Shown piece by piece: positions 21,692-31,067 of a stretch of 64,000 nt of DNA. The translations under genes were made by a program, and so were the position numbers. Position 1 is the stretch's first letter. Every line of letters starts with the position of its first letter. The stretch is from Salminus brasiliensis (Eukaryota; Chordata; Actinopteri; Characiformes; Bryconidae), in contig NC_132878.1 of the NCBI RefSeq assembly GCF_030463535.1, positions 36,833,261 through 36,897,260 of the forward strand. Reading direction: 5' to 3'. The notes under the pieces were generated by a model. The model worked only from the letters and a program-made list of their open reading frames with translations, was not told the DNA's origin and did no database searches.

Positions 21692-22363
21692 TTATCCTGG
21701 ACACCTTAGAATTTTTAGAAACAATAATAGTGGTGTATTTATAGTTAGCTTATCACCTCTTTTTCCTGCTGACTGTAGTGAGGAGGAGGAGGCACCGGCA
21801 GAGGTGGAGGTGGTACAGGCTCTGCTTGTGCAGCTGGGGGTTGTCCCGGAGGCCGTGGCGAGGTCAGCGGATTGTGTCGCTGCTCCAGCGTTGGGGCCCT
21901 TGGTGGTCTGGGCCCCAGGTGCCCTCTGCTCTTTGGCCTCTTCGGCCTTCCTGGCCAAGTCCTCCTTTTGCTGCAGGAGTCTCTCATACTCCTCTCCAGT
22001 GATGACCCGGGCCTCAACAGGAATTCTCCTGGGGGTCTTCTTCTTATGATCGACCCAGGTCAGGACCTCTGCGAGATTGGGCTGGATCAGCCCTGCTACC
22101 ACCAGGGGATGGGGAGGGGCTGAGGGTGCTGGAGTAGGTGGTTGGGTGGACGCAGAGGCCTCCACTGCAGAGGTTGAGATGAGGGTGGCAAAGGCTCTTG
22201 TGGACTGCTGCTGCTCCTGGGTCCGCCAGAGGGCATGAGGCGGCTTGAATTCACAGCATGTGGATTCAGAGGGAAGATGCCACACTTCCTGAATCCATCC
22301 ACCACAATGCCCCGGTCTTTCAGTTGCTGGTACAGGTGGCGGAAAACTCAGGCCTTTGTGCAA
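21692..22363 (-). pseudogene. Pogo-type transposase, C-terminal tail in shifted frame
   Basis: A minus-strand frame of 223 codons. The segment that belongs to the transposase is recognised in a neighbouring frame as VDGFRKCGIFPLNPHAVN (the usual end of the DDE_1 region). It is followed in this frame by a Ser/Ala/Pro-rich part and a charged segment, RVITGEEYERLLQQKEDLAR, resembling a short coiled coil. The tail is low complexity and continues to a stop at 21692. Two frames alternate, so the original protein is not readable without correction. Confidence 0.5.
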
Positions 22364-22815
22364 ATTCTGTTTTTAAAGGGCCAAAGAATCCCACATCCAG
22401 CGGCTGTAAGACAGGGGAGCAGTGGGGTGGAAGGCACAGGAGTATAACATCTTCCCTCTTGGCTGCCTCAATGACCTCTGGCGCGATGTGGGACTTGTGG
22501 CCATCGAAGATCAAGAGCAGAGGGCGCTCCTTCTGGGCATGACGAAGGAAGTGGTCAAACCAGCGCTGGAACAGCTCCCCGTCGATGTACCCTGCCGGAG
22601 ATTTGCCATAGAGGGCATTGGGAGATCCTCCTTGTGTGTACGGTCCTCCGGGAAAATTTGTTGCAAAGATGATAAATGGTGGAATGTCCTCCCCAGCTGC
22701 GTTGAAGCAGGCCAGTACGGACACGTGGTTCTCGGGTGCCGGGGGCCTGCTGGTACATGTGCTTAGACCCCCGGGGTGTCAGTACTTTGAACCTGGTCCC
22801 ATCTATCTGGAAACC
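22320..22815 (-). pseudogene. Pogo-type transposase, catalytic domain
   Basis: A first piece (about 22815-22735) reads FQIDGTRFKVLTPRGSK with the first catalytic Asp. After a one-base frameshift near 22733 the 134-codon frame 22724-22320 reads SVLACFNAAGEDIPPFIIF, then LLLIFDGHKSHI (second Asp) and LQPLDVGFFGPLK (third Asp). DDD spacing and the 'PPHCSPVLQPLD' phrase are typical of pogo/jerky-like DDE_1 transposases. Many vertebrate genes (CENPB, TIGD, JRK) derive from this family, but the frameshifts here argue against a domesticated gene. Confidence 0.75.
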
Positions 22816-22825
22816 AGCTGGTCTT

Positions 22826-23044
22826 TCAGAAGCAGTACTGCACCAGAGCTTCCTCATCCCCTGGTGTCAGTAACTGCTTCCGACCTGTTCGACAGCCATG
22901 GGTCACCCGCCCACTTACTCTGTCCCCCAGGGTGTTACGGGGGACTTTGAAGAGCACGGCTGCTCGGCGTACAGCCATGCCAGCAGAAACCTCCTGAAGT
23001 GCCCGCACCATGTCCTCTTCCCTCCAGTTCTTTCTTGTTGCCAT
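22826..23044 (-). pseudogene. Pogo-type transposase, N-terminal HTH
   Basis: A 72-residue frame beginning MATRKNWREEDMVRALQEV with VRRAAVLFKVPRNTLGDRV, a pipsqueak-type helix-turn-helix (the VPRNTLGDRV recognition helix is characteristic). It ends LTPGDEEALVQYCF, which in complete proteins is the start of the second DNA-binding domain. Here the frame stops, and the next recognisable sequence already belongs to the catalytic domain. Its role would have been binding to the transposon ends. Confidence 0.7.
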
Positions 23045-23059
23045 ATTCTGTAAAAATAA

Positions 23060-23635
23060 ATGTTGAAATTCAAGCTTCTGGGTGATCCTACCACTTACTT
23101 CTTATTATCCATTATTTTTCATTATTATTAATACCATCATCATTATTATTTTTTATGAGTATTATCATTATTAGTAGTAGTGTAATCATTATTATCATCA
23201 ATCTTATAACGTTTGTAATCATGCGCGATGACTTATCCGTCGCGAAACGGTAAATGGCGGTGTGTTACATGCAGTACTTTACGCGCAAGATTAAAACGTT
23301 GTTAACAGTGTTTAAATATTGTGTTCAGATGTGATTTTGTTTTGCAAGAATAAAGCTTAATTACCTCTCTAAGGCGGGAGCTTACGTTTTTTTAAACTGA
23401 TCCAAGCGATTGGCGAAAAGTGAGAGCGGAAATGCGCCATGCATGGAAGTGGCCAGTGTTGGGGGTGTTGCCGATATTAGGGGACGAACGTTATATGTTG
23501 GATGTATGCATGCAAACACTGTTTTGCATCAAGCATTATTCTTTCATTTCTACAGGATAAATAAAGTTAGTGATGAAAATCTAATGACAAACATGAACAG
23601 TGACACATTTTACTCTCAGCAGATCCAGCACTTAC
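23060..23635. other. Non-coding flank between pogo element and next gene
   Basis: ATT/ATC low-complexity DNA at 23100-23210, then CpG-containing sequence (23220-23480) with no frame longer than about 100 codons. The flank may include the pogo element's terminal region, but no inverted partner was identified. Confidence 0.4.
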
Positions 23636-23640
23636 GTCTC

Positions 23641-24143
23641 TCACAGGGCAGACCAAATGCCTTTGATAGCCAGCTTCTTGTAAGTCATGGCTGCTGCTTT
23701 GTATACCTTCAGCCGTTTTAGGATAGGACCATAAAGTCTGTCGATAAAAGACTGGAAAAGGTCTGTGGTGACGACTGTCTTGAACTCTGCCCTAATCTGA
23801 GGAGACACGGACAGACAGTAATAGATACATACAACACTTCTGAACAGGACATCTACAGTAGTACACACTATCTGAGACAAAACTTGTGTGACCGATTACC
23901 TGTCTCTCAGTGAGCAGAACTGACCATCTCTCGAGGACCTCCTTTTCTGTGTTGTACAAATTCCAACTGGGATCTGAAAAACAGTTGTTGCACAGTTTTG
24001 ATATATTTCACTTCAACACTGTGTTCTCCGCCCATGCCTGTCTTAATAATGATTTGTGACAGTATTTTATTGTATGAGGCAAAACTTACTTCATTTTATC
24101 CTCGGTTGCAGCCTTAAATTCAGACAATTTGTAGCTGTAAAAC
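23641..24143 (-). CDS. Uncharacterised multi-exon gene, 3' end (three exons)
   Basis: Three minus-strand exons have matching phases and canonical GT/AG borders: 24143-24090 (acceptor AACAG, donor GTAAGT), 23966-23900 (acceptor CCCAG, donor GTAATC) and 23796-23641 (acceptor CTCAG, stop TAA/TGA-type at 23641). The joined tail is about 91 residues. Segments include YKLSEFKAATEDKM, WNLYNTEKEVLERWSVLLTE and AEFKTVVTTDLFQSFIDRLY. The 'W..L.TE.QI..EF' and 'DLFQSFIDRL' pattern resembles a family of uncharacterised, often multi-copy fish proteins. I cannot name it or give a function. Upstream exons are not identified, so a pseudogene fragment is possible. The introns are short (89-123 bp), as is usual in fish. 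Confidence 0.5.
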
Positions 24144-25142
24144 CTGTTACAAACATATAAACTCATAATAAAGGTTAACCCTAATGAAGTCATATGAAAG
24201 AGGGGAAAGAGTAATCTTCACACAACAGCAATCTCTGGAGACTGGTCTTCTGATCCACTACTGATCTGAGCAACCTAGCCAGTTACACTTGGCAGGGGGA
24301 CATGACTACTAGCTTCATTAGTCTTGAGTAAATGAGCTCAGTACTAAAGCTCACAACATGAGGAGAGGATGGCTTGTTGGCCAAACCAGGCAATCTCTGG
24401 TGTGAGTACATGGTAGTTAGACAGCTAGTCCTCAGCTTAACCTGCTATTATGGAGATTAAGATCCATCAGTATCATTATAACACTACAAATAATTTAATT
24501 AAAGTATTTGGACATATGGAAGGACTCTGAAACATTAAGACTGACCTCCATCCACTATTTATTTACTACAGGAGCAAAAACAGACCCATCAAAAGAGGTA
24601 GTGGTGGTGAAGGTGCCTAAATCTTCATATTTGAGAGGTGTATAATGGTGTAAAAGGGTGTGAATTTCATTCAACTGCACAGGAAGTCAAGCTGGAGTTT
24701 AGTCTGAGCTAACCGTTAACTAGCTTAACCGCCGTCTTTCTGAACTAGGTATCCAACAACCTACGACAACATTAAACTAATGGACCCTGAATCCTTTTCA
24801 TATTTTAATACAATGGGAGAAATAATTTGTAGTCTGCGTTCATTTAAGTCTTCTGGACTAGCTGAAGAAGACACACGCTGTCCCTCTCTCTGTCTTTCAG
24901 GACGTTTTACCTCCCCCTTGATTGTGGAGAGATTCAGCAGCTCGTCCTCTAAATGTAGTCTTCCGCCGCCTGGTATAGTTCATTTCGGTCACTCGTCCTT
25001 CTGCAGATCTCAGTGTTGCACTTATAATTATCTATATTTTAAACTAGTAGTGTAGGTGGGGTATCTGCTAGATGTTGTTTACTATCAGAAAGGACCATTA
25101 TATTGATCATTTGCTTTCCTAACACAAAGCGCTGCTAGTGGA
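24144..25142. other. Intergenic or upstream intron, no exon identified
   Basis: A possible further minus-strand coding stretch, HLEDELLNLSTIKGE (about 24965-24910), ends at a GTAAAA donor-like site, but its phase does not fit the next exon, so it is not called. Nothing else is recognised. Confidence 0.3.
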
Positions 25143-26373
25143 TCACTAGTAGATCTGATCTCCTTCAGACAGAACAGCAGTGTGCTCCTGTTTCTGGAAG
25201 TGTTTTGAGGGTGTAATCCATCTGAAATCATTAAAAAAATTAAAGCTACTTTAGAATAGCAGAGGAAATCTGATCTCACTGTGATCTTCAGTCCAACACC
25301 CTCTAAATCACACACCTCTCTGAAAGGAGATAACGGAGGTGGGCTTTATTCAGAGAAATACTGATGAAGAAAGGGGTCTACCTGAAAGAGCTTGTGAAGT
25401 AGTAGATAAGTAGAGGGAAGGCAATAGACCCCAATGTGTAACCCCAACTGTTGTGTACAGGATTGTGTATCTTTTCCCTGTCTGGTTTCACTTGATTGAC
25501 TGATTGAGATCTTTTTTTCTTCTGAAGGGGTCAGTATGGACTGTGGGACGGTGTTGTTGAGCTAGATCTGTTGTATTTACACTAAAACACCATCAGGAGT
25601 AAATCTGACTGCACTGCTGTCACACACTCCAGAGCTGTAATCTGATAGAAATGTAAATAATAGTTGCTAATAAAATGCTTGTGAGCCACAACGAGAAAAT
25701 AACCTCTAATCTCTCCTCCTTCCAGTTCATTTTTTCTGCTGTGGATTTCACATCATGTTCATCTTGTTGTTCAAGATGCTCACGATTTAAGAGCAATGGT
25801 TTCATGCAAGTGACAGCAATACTAAAAATAAACAGGTGGGGAAAAACAAGCCCTCTGTACCTGTGAATTGTGTACCTGTATAAGAGTCTGACAACAAGTC
25901 ATTCCCGGTTTGGCTGTTTTTCCTAAAAACACGGCTGTGTTAGAGAAAGTTTTACCAGAGAGTCTGAATAAATGGGTGTGTATCAGTGGGAACGTGAGGT
26001 CAATGCATACCCTCTACACACACACATACACACACCATTTAGGGTCACAGCATTTAGGCTCCCACTGGTGGTGTTTTAGTGGAAATACATGCAACAGATC
26101 CAGCTTAGTATCCCCACCCCACAATCCACAATGACCCCTTCAGAAGAACTAAGAGCACAGAGTCAATCCTAGTGTTCAAGTGTTCACATTATAGAGAGGT
26201 GTGTGATTTAGAGGGGGTCGGACTGAAGATCACAGTGAGATCAGAGTTTCTCTGCTATTCTAAAGTAGCTTTGATTTTCTTCATGATCTTTTAGATGGAT
26301 TACACCCTCAAAACACTTCCAGAAACAGGAGCACACTGCTGTTCTGTCTGAAGGAGATCAGATCCACTAGTGA
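25143..26373. mobile_element. Foldback element with ~180-bp inverted repeats
   Basis: The left arm 25143-25321 (TCACTAGTAGATCTGATCTCC...CACACACCTCTCT) is the reverse complement, with a few changes, of the right arm 26193-26373 (AGAGAGGTGTGTGATTTAG...TCCACTAGTGA). The arms carry matching landmarks such as AACAGCAGTGTGCTCCTGTTTCTGG and GATCTCACTGTGATCTTCAG. The ~870-bp centre (25322-26192) has no convincing ORF. Long inverted arms with a non-coding centre fit a non-autonomous foldback transposon. The target-site duplication was not resolved. Confidence 0.8.
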
Positions 26374-26703
26374 CTTTATAGTGAATGAGAAATAAAGACA
26401 GTAAAATGAGTCTCGTACTGATGTTTATTCTGTTCTGTTCAGTTCATACAAAGACTCTTTAATTAGATTAATCCACTCTTCGTTTTGGTTTGGAAAAGAA
26501 TCAAATTTCTCCTTAAAAAAATAAAGATGACTTTCAATTAAGAAAAAAGGTAATTTGTCCCTTAAAGCCTCATCTTTGACATGTAGGCATCAAAAATCTG
26601 ACAATTTGACAGGGTGCTAGTGGTTTCTGAACGTAAACAGAATAAAATGGCATTCAACACAAGCTTGACCTGTTGATTGCATACGAACACATGTAGTCAC
26701 ATT

Positions 26704-26920
26704 TCATAGAAACTCATCTAGACCACTCCTGCATAGTTCCCACTGCAATATTAGACTGGCTGTTCCTCTGCCTTCTTCCACCACAGAGATTCTGCTTTCC
26801 ACCCTCTCCACATTAATGCACTCCTTCTCTGACACCAGCTCACTGAAGAGCACTTCAAAGAGTTTTACCTTCTCCTCTCTCAGTTTCTTTCACCTTAAGT
26901 GCTGAATCTTGTTGCTGTCT
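26704..26920 (-). pseudogene. Small broken coding fragment, unknown
   Basis: After an acceptor-like CTCTAG (minus strand, exon edge at about 26920), one frame reads DSNKIQHLR, a TGA, then KKLREEKVKLFEVLFSELVS and VERVESRISVVEEGRGTAS, stopping at 26704. The protein-like composition (amphipathic Leu/Glu/Lys helix) over about 60 codons after the stop suggests a former coiled-coil exon. I do not recognise the family. Being close to the foldback and LINE elements, it may itself be part of a mobile element. Confidence 0.3.
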
Positions 26921-27159
26921 AGAGTTCACAAAAACAAGACAAAAAGCTGCAAATACTATGAAATACCAGAATACATATAGATACACTAAGAGCAGACCAC
27001 TGTGATTAGAAAGACCTGCTTTTTCTGATCAACGCCAAGAAACATCTGTTCAGCTGACTGCTGAAGAGCATGTCAGTCAGCACAACTGGTATCTATGGAA
27101 CCTAAAGAACTCTATAAAATTGATGGAACCTGGATAAGCCAGCCAGCACTGTGAGGGTC

Positions 27160-27825
27160 ATGTTTTTTTTACTTCTCCAGCGCATTTAACCGGCACTGTG
27201 TTTCGGACAGAGTGGTCAGCAACATTGGAGCCCCGCAGGGACCTGTCCTCTCTCCCTTCCTCTTCACCCTCTACACCACAGACTTCAGCAGACCTGCCAC
27301 CTTCAGAAGTTTTCTGAAGACTCTGCAATAGTTGGATGTATCAGCAGGGGTGATGAGGACGAGTACAGGGTGACAGTGAAGGACTTTGCTGCATGGTGTA
27401 AGCTGAAGCATCTGCAGCTCAATGTGACAAAGACAAAAGAACTGGTGGTGGACCTGAGGAGTGTCCATCAGGGGTGGACAATGTGGAGAACTACAAATAT
27501 CTGGGAGTACACAATGACAATAAACTAGACTGGACTAAGAACACTGATGCCCTCTACAGGAACTCTCTAAGAAACACCAGCTGACCTTGTTTCAGTACAC
27601 AGAAATAAGAATCCATGGTGTCTCTATTTTCTGAGGCACCTGAGGTGCCTAAATAACTAAATTATGGATGCAATAATTTCAATATTTATCATCACAGTTA
27701 TTACTACTATGCCACTTTACTATATTTGTGTAATTTATATATATGTACATATGAACGATTGCAGCTGAAACAACTGCAGCTCCCTTCTGGAATCAACAAA
27801 GTATTTCTGACTCTGATTTAGATGG
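27160..27825 (+). mobile_element. Rex1/L2-type LINE, 5'-truncated, dead
   Basis: The reverse-transcriptase core motif reads VSNIGAPQGPVLSPFLFTLY (27216-27275). After frameshifts, further conserved parts follow: a palm region with VGCISRGDEDEYR and VKDFAAWCKLKHLQLNVTKT (27330-27440), then VENYKYLGV (about 27482). The 3' end is non-coding and finishes TGGAATCAACAAAGTATTTCTGACTCTGATT near 27820, the typical terminus of Rex1/CR1-group elements in fish. Endonuclease and the N-terminal RT part are missing, which is usual for LINE copies. Confidence 0.75.
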
Positions 27826-28335
27826 CCGGAGCTCGGCACTTTGAGGTAGAAGTAGGTAAGACCAGCGCTGCACTTCTAATGTTAACAGGTACCTTTGATT
27901 TGGCAGAGTCACTGATGGTTAAATATTTGGTATCTGAGCTATGAGAGTTTCCCTGAAGTCTAAGCCTGCATATTGGGAATGTGTACCTGTTTGGCATCTC
28001 TGTTTCCTATGCTATGGGCATGCTTACAATAGGGAGTGTGAGGTTAAAGGTTAAGGCCTTCTCCTCTTTTCCTATAGGTTGCTTCTTATATTTCTGGAGA
28101 GGTGATCTGTTTTTTTAAACAGTGTGCTTAGAGATGCTAGTTAGAGAGAAAAGATGTGTTGGCAGTCTCTCAAGTCTCTCAAGCAGAAGTGTCTGATGCT
28201 TGAACAAGATTCTGTATTTCTATGTAATAAATTTAATATGCATTTTTCTTCATTCTTTCATCCCTACACAACATCCCTGAATAAAAAAAACTACAGAATC
28301 TAAAGATTGTTAAAAGACAAAAAAGCAGAGAAGAG
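27826..28335. other. Spacer, no gene recognised
   Basis: No coding frame or repeat family recognised between the LINE end and the first hAT element. Confidence 0.4.
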
Positions 28336-28339
28336 GTCT

Positions 28340-29210
28340 CAGTAACAAGCTCGTCTTGTGTGGAAGAACCAAAGTAAGAAACTTCAACACCACAAATTTA
28401 ATTACACACCTGAAGGCACACCACCCTGACAAATAGGCAGAGTTCCTCACAGCGAAAGAGAAGACTCGCACAGCACCACGCACGCCAGCGAAACCTATAG
28501 CTACTCAGCCGGTAGACCAGCTCCTCCAAAAATCAAAGACATTTGACAAAAACAACCCCAAAGCAACAGCTATTACAGCAAAGGTGATGGAATTCATTGC
28601 TCTCGATAATCAGCCCTTCTCTGTTGTGGAGGACATTGGGTTTTGGGTTGCTCGAGCATCTTGAGCAATGTTACAACATACCTAGCCGTCTGTACTTTTC
28701 CGACGTAGCACTACCGGAGCTACACAACTTGGTAGCGACTCACTTTCACAAGCTCACTGACGATAATGTGACCTCCATTAGCCTTACCACAGACATCTGG
28801 AAATCTAATGTGAGTGCTGTAAGTATTCCTAGTTTTACAGCGCAGTGGATAGACAACAATTTTGAGTTACAGAAGGCAGTTTTGCATGCCCAAGAATGCT
28901 CCGGTTCACACACAAGCTCTGCGCTCTCTGTGGCATTTGAAAAAATGTTTGAAACATGGAAGATTTCTAAGGAGAATGTTCCTGTTGTACTGTGAGACAA
29001 TGCTCGTAACATTGCGACAGCAATGGTGAATTGCGGGGTTCCGAGTTTTCCTTGTATGGCCCACACGTTTCAGCTCGCTGTGAATGACGGTGTGTTCTCT
29101 CAGCGCAGCATCTATTGTTTTGGATGTAATTGCGACTGACGGAAGGATAGTTGGCCATTTCAGACAGTCGCATTTGGCCATACATACAACATACAACATA
29201 GAAACAACAT
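28340..29210 (+). pseudogene. hAT transposase (ZBED-like), broken
   Basis: A weak BED-finger remnant (NFNTTNLITHLKAHHP, about 28383-28430) precedes a linker with KSKTFDKNNPKATAITAKVM. The main frame 28597-28995 then reads LTTDIWKSNVSAVSIPSFTAQWID and VLHAQECSGSHTS...FETWKISKENV. 'LTTDIWTS...SLTAQWID...AVLHAQEC.GSHT' is the signature of ZBED-type hAT transposases, with the catalytic Asp in TTDIW. Frames change near 28650 and a stop sits at 28993. The C-terminal hAT dimerisation domain is lacking. Truncated at about 29200. Confidence 0.7.
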
Positions 29211-29289
29211 AGTAAGTATTGGATAGGAATAAGAATTTGCAAGACAAGCTTCTATTTTTGCATCCTAAGAAACACTTGCCAATAATAAC

Positions 29290-30144
29290 ATGGATCCCAA
29301 ACAAAAAAGTGGTGCCTCAAAAAGAAAAGCAAAAAAGATTAAGGAAGCAAAGCAGGAAGTTTTCCTGAAAAGCGTTCCTTTGATCTCAAACTTTTTTGAG
29401 AAACCGCTGGACATGAGTGAGACAAGTCCTGCTAATGTTAGCAGTGATCAGAGTTCTAGCAATGAAGATGTGATCACCATTGTCAGTGACTATGTACCTT
29501 TGCAGACCCAGTCAGGTGCAGAGCAGGAATTCCAGCCCTGCCAGGCTACCACAGACCAGCAGCAGAAAGACCATGAAAGGAAAGTTGCAGGTGTGTCAGA
29601 CCCACAATCAGACCAGCCAGCTGCATCGAGTGAGTGTCGTTTTTCAAATGAGGAGGGCAAGGACATCAACTCCTGGTGTGAAACAGTCAACGACCCTGCT
29701 TTATGGCCCAGTACCATTACTGACCAAGCCAAGTCGATTCTTGTTAGTAGAGGAGAAGCTGCATTTCAAAACAGAAGGGCTAAGTACCCAGCCTCAGTCA
29801 GGGGTAGAGGCATTGGGGGTACCAGTAGGAGCTTTACAAATGCTCTACTCAGTTGCTCTCTACCCAATGGGCAAACTGTGACTAGGCAATGGCTACTTTA
29901 CTCTCCTTCAACTGGCTGTGTGTATTGTTTTGCTTGCAAGCTGTTTTCCTGTAAGCACAATACTTTTGTTCATGGATTTTCTGACTGGAAACATTCAGAG
30001 CGGATTGGTGAGCATGAGGGGAGTGTGGAGCATAGGGCTTGCATGCTAGCATTAAATAATCGCTCCAGAGGCACAGCAACATCTGATTCTGACATTGTCA
30101 AACAAATTGATGCAGAAAGACAATACTGGCAGGAAAAGAGTTGA
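29290..30144 (+). pseudogene. hAT transposase (ZMYM1-like), N-terminal part with TTF-type zinc finger
   Basis: A 284-codon frame from an ATG: a basic N-terminus (KSGASKRKAKKIKEAK), an acidic/Gln-rich linker, then WCETVNDPALWPSTITDQAK and a zinc-binding TTF-type segment, TRQWLLYSPSTGCVYCFACK (Cys-x2-Cys), LFSCKHNTFVHGFSDWKH, followed by H..S..H at EGSVEHRACM. This is the domain order of the hAT proteins that gave rise to vertebrate ZMYM1/ZNF862-like genes. A one-base shift near 30138 moves the coding into the next frame. Relatively well preserved, so the element is fairly young. Confidence 0.75.
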
Positions 30145-30858
30145 TGCAATCATCCAGTTTTTGGGGGAGAGGGGACTTGCTTTCAGGGGGGATGATGAGC
30201 TATTAGGGTCAGCCCACAATGGTCATTTTTTGGGCATCATTGACCTATTCCTAGCTGAGCACCTCCAAAGGTTTGGAGGTAAGGGAAAAGCTTCTGTGTC
30301 CTACTTATCATCGACAATGCATGAAGACATTATCCATTTGATGGGACAGAGAACAAAGCAGGCAATTGTTAATGAGATCAAAGAATCAAAATACTTCTCT
30401 GTTATAGTTGACTCTACTCCAGACCTTGCTCATGTGAACCAACTTACTTTTATTTTCAGGTTTGTTAATAATGACGGACATGTAGTTGAGCGTTTTCTAG
30501 CTTTTGAGCCTATTGAAAACCATAGTGGGGACATTTTGGCAGAGTGTGTCGTTGCTATGGTGGAGAATCTGGGCCTAGACTTATCCAACTGTAGGGGTCA
30601 GTCATATGATAATGCAAGTAACATGTAGGGAAAGTACAATGGAGTCCAAGCTCAACTTAAACAAAGAAACCCTTTGATTTCTTATGTCCCCTGTGCAGCA
30701 CATTCACAGAATTTACTTGGTGTCAATGCTGTTGACAGTAGCCCAGAAGCTGGACGTTTTTTTGACTTTGTACAGGCAATGTACACATTTTGTGCATCAT
30801 CTACACACAGGTGGGGAAAGCTTTTACAAGATTATAGTCTGATGCCCTCTCACATCTA
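30095..30858 (+). pseudogene. hAT transposase (ZMYM1-like), DUF4371/catalytic part, truncated
   Basis: This continues the protein in the next frame: AIIQFLGERGLAFRGDDELL, then YLSSTMHEDIIHLMGQRTK, KESKYFSVIVDSTPDLAHVN (catalytic Asp in VDST), then CRGQSYDNASNM. An in-frame TAG at 30626 interrupts; the same frame resumes as GKYNGVQAQLK and ISYVPCAAHSQNLLGVNAV and stops at about 30857. The rest of the RNase-H-like fold and the hAT C-terminal dimerisation region are absent, so the copy is 3'-truncated. Confidence 0.75.
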
Positions 30859-31067
30859 AAGACAATATGTTTCTCATAGTGACAGACTATAATGTTGTAG
30901 ACTGAGAATCTTGCAGTGTCTCTCTTTGCAAGACTGCAACTAGATTCCTTTGGAGATTTTTTCCTTTCATGGTCCTGTTGGAAATTTACAAGGAGAGAGC
31001 AGTTAAAACTTGTGTGAAAAGCTCTGAAATATTCAAAAACGCTCCAGAAAATATTACAACGTTGAGT

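Larger units (their letters stand above)
21692..23044 (-). mobile_element. Pogo-type (DDE_1) DNA transposon, transposase broken
   Basis: Minus-strand GC-rich block holding, in order, an N-terminal helix-turn-helix of the Psq/CENP-B kind (23044-22826), a DDE_1-type catalytic domain (22810-22320) and a Pro/Ser/Ala-rich C-terminal tail (22320-21692). Frame changes occur near 22840, 22733 and 22330. The usual second DNA-binding (Tc5/CENP-B) domain between the helix-turn-helix and the catalytic domain is missing, so there is an internal deletion. GC content is clearly higher than in the flanks. Terminal inverted repeats were not found by eye. Confidence 0.75.

Noticed and set aside
24910..24990. 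Additional upstream exon of the gene at 23641-24143
   Set aside because: The frame HLEDELLNLSTIKGE ends at a donor-like site, but its phase does not match the next exon.
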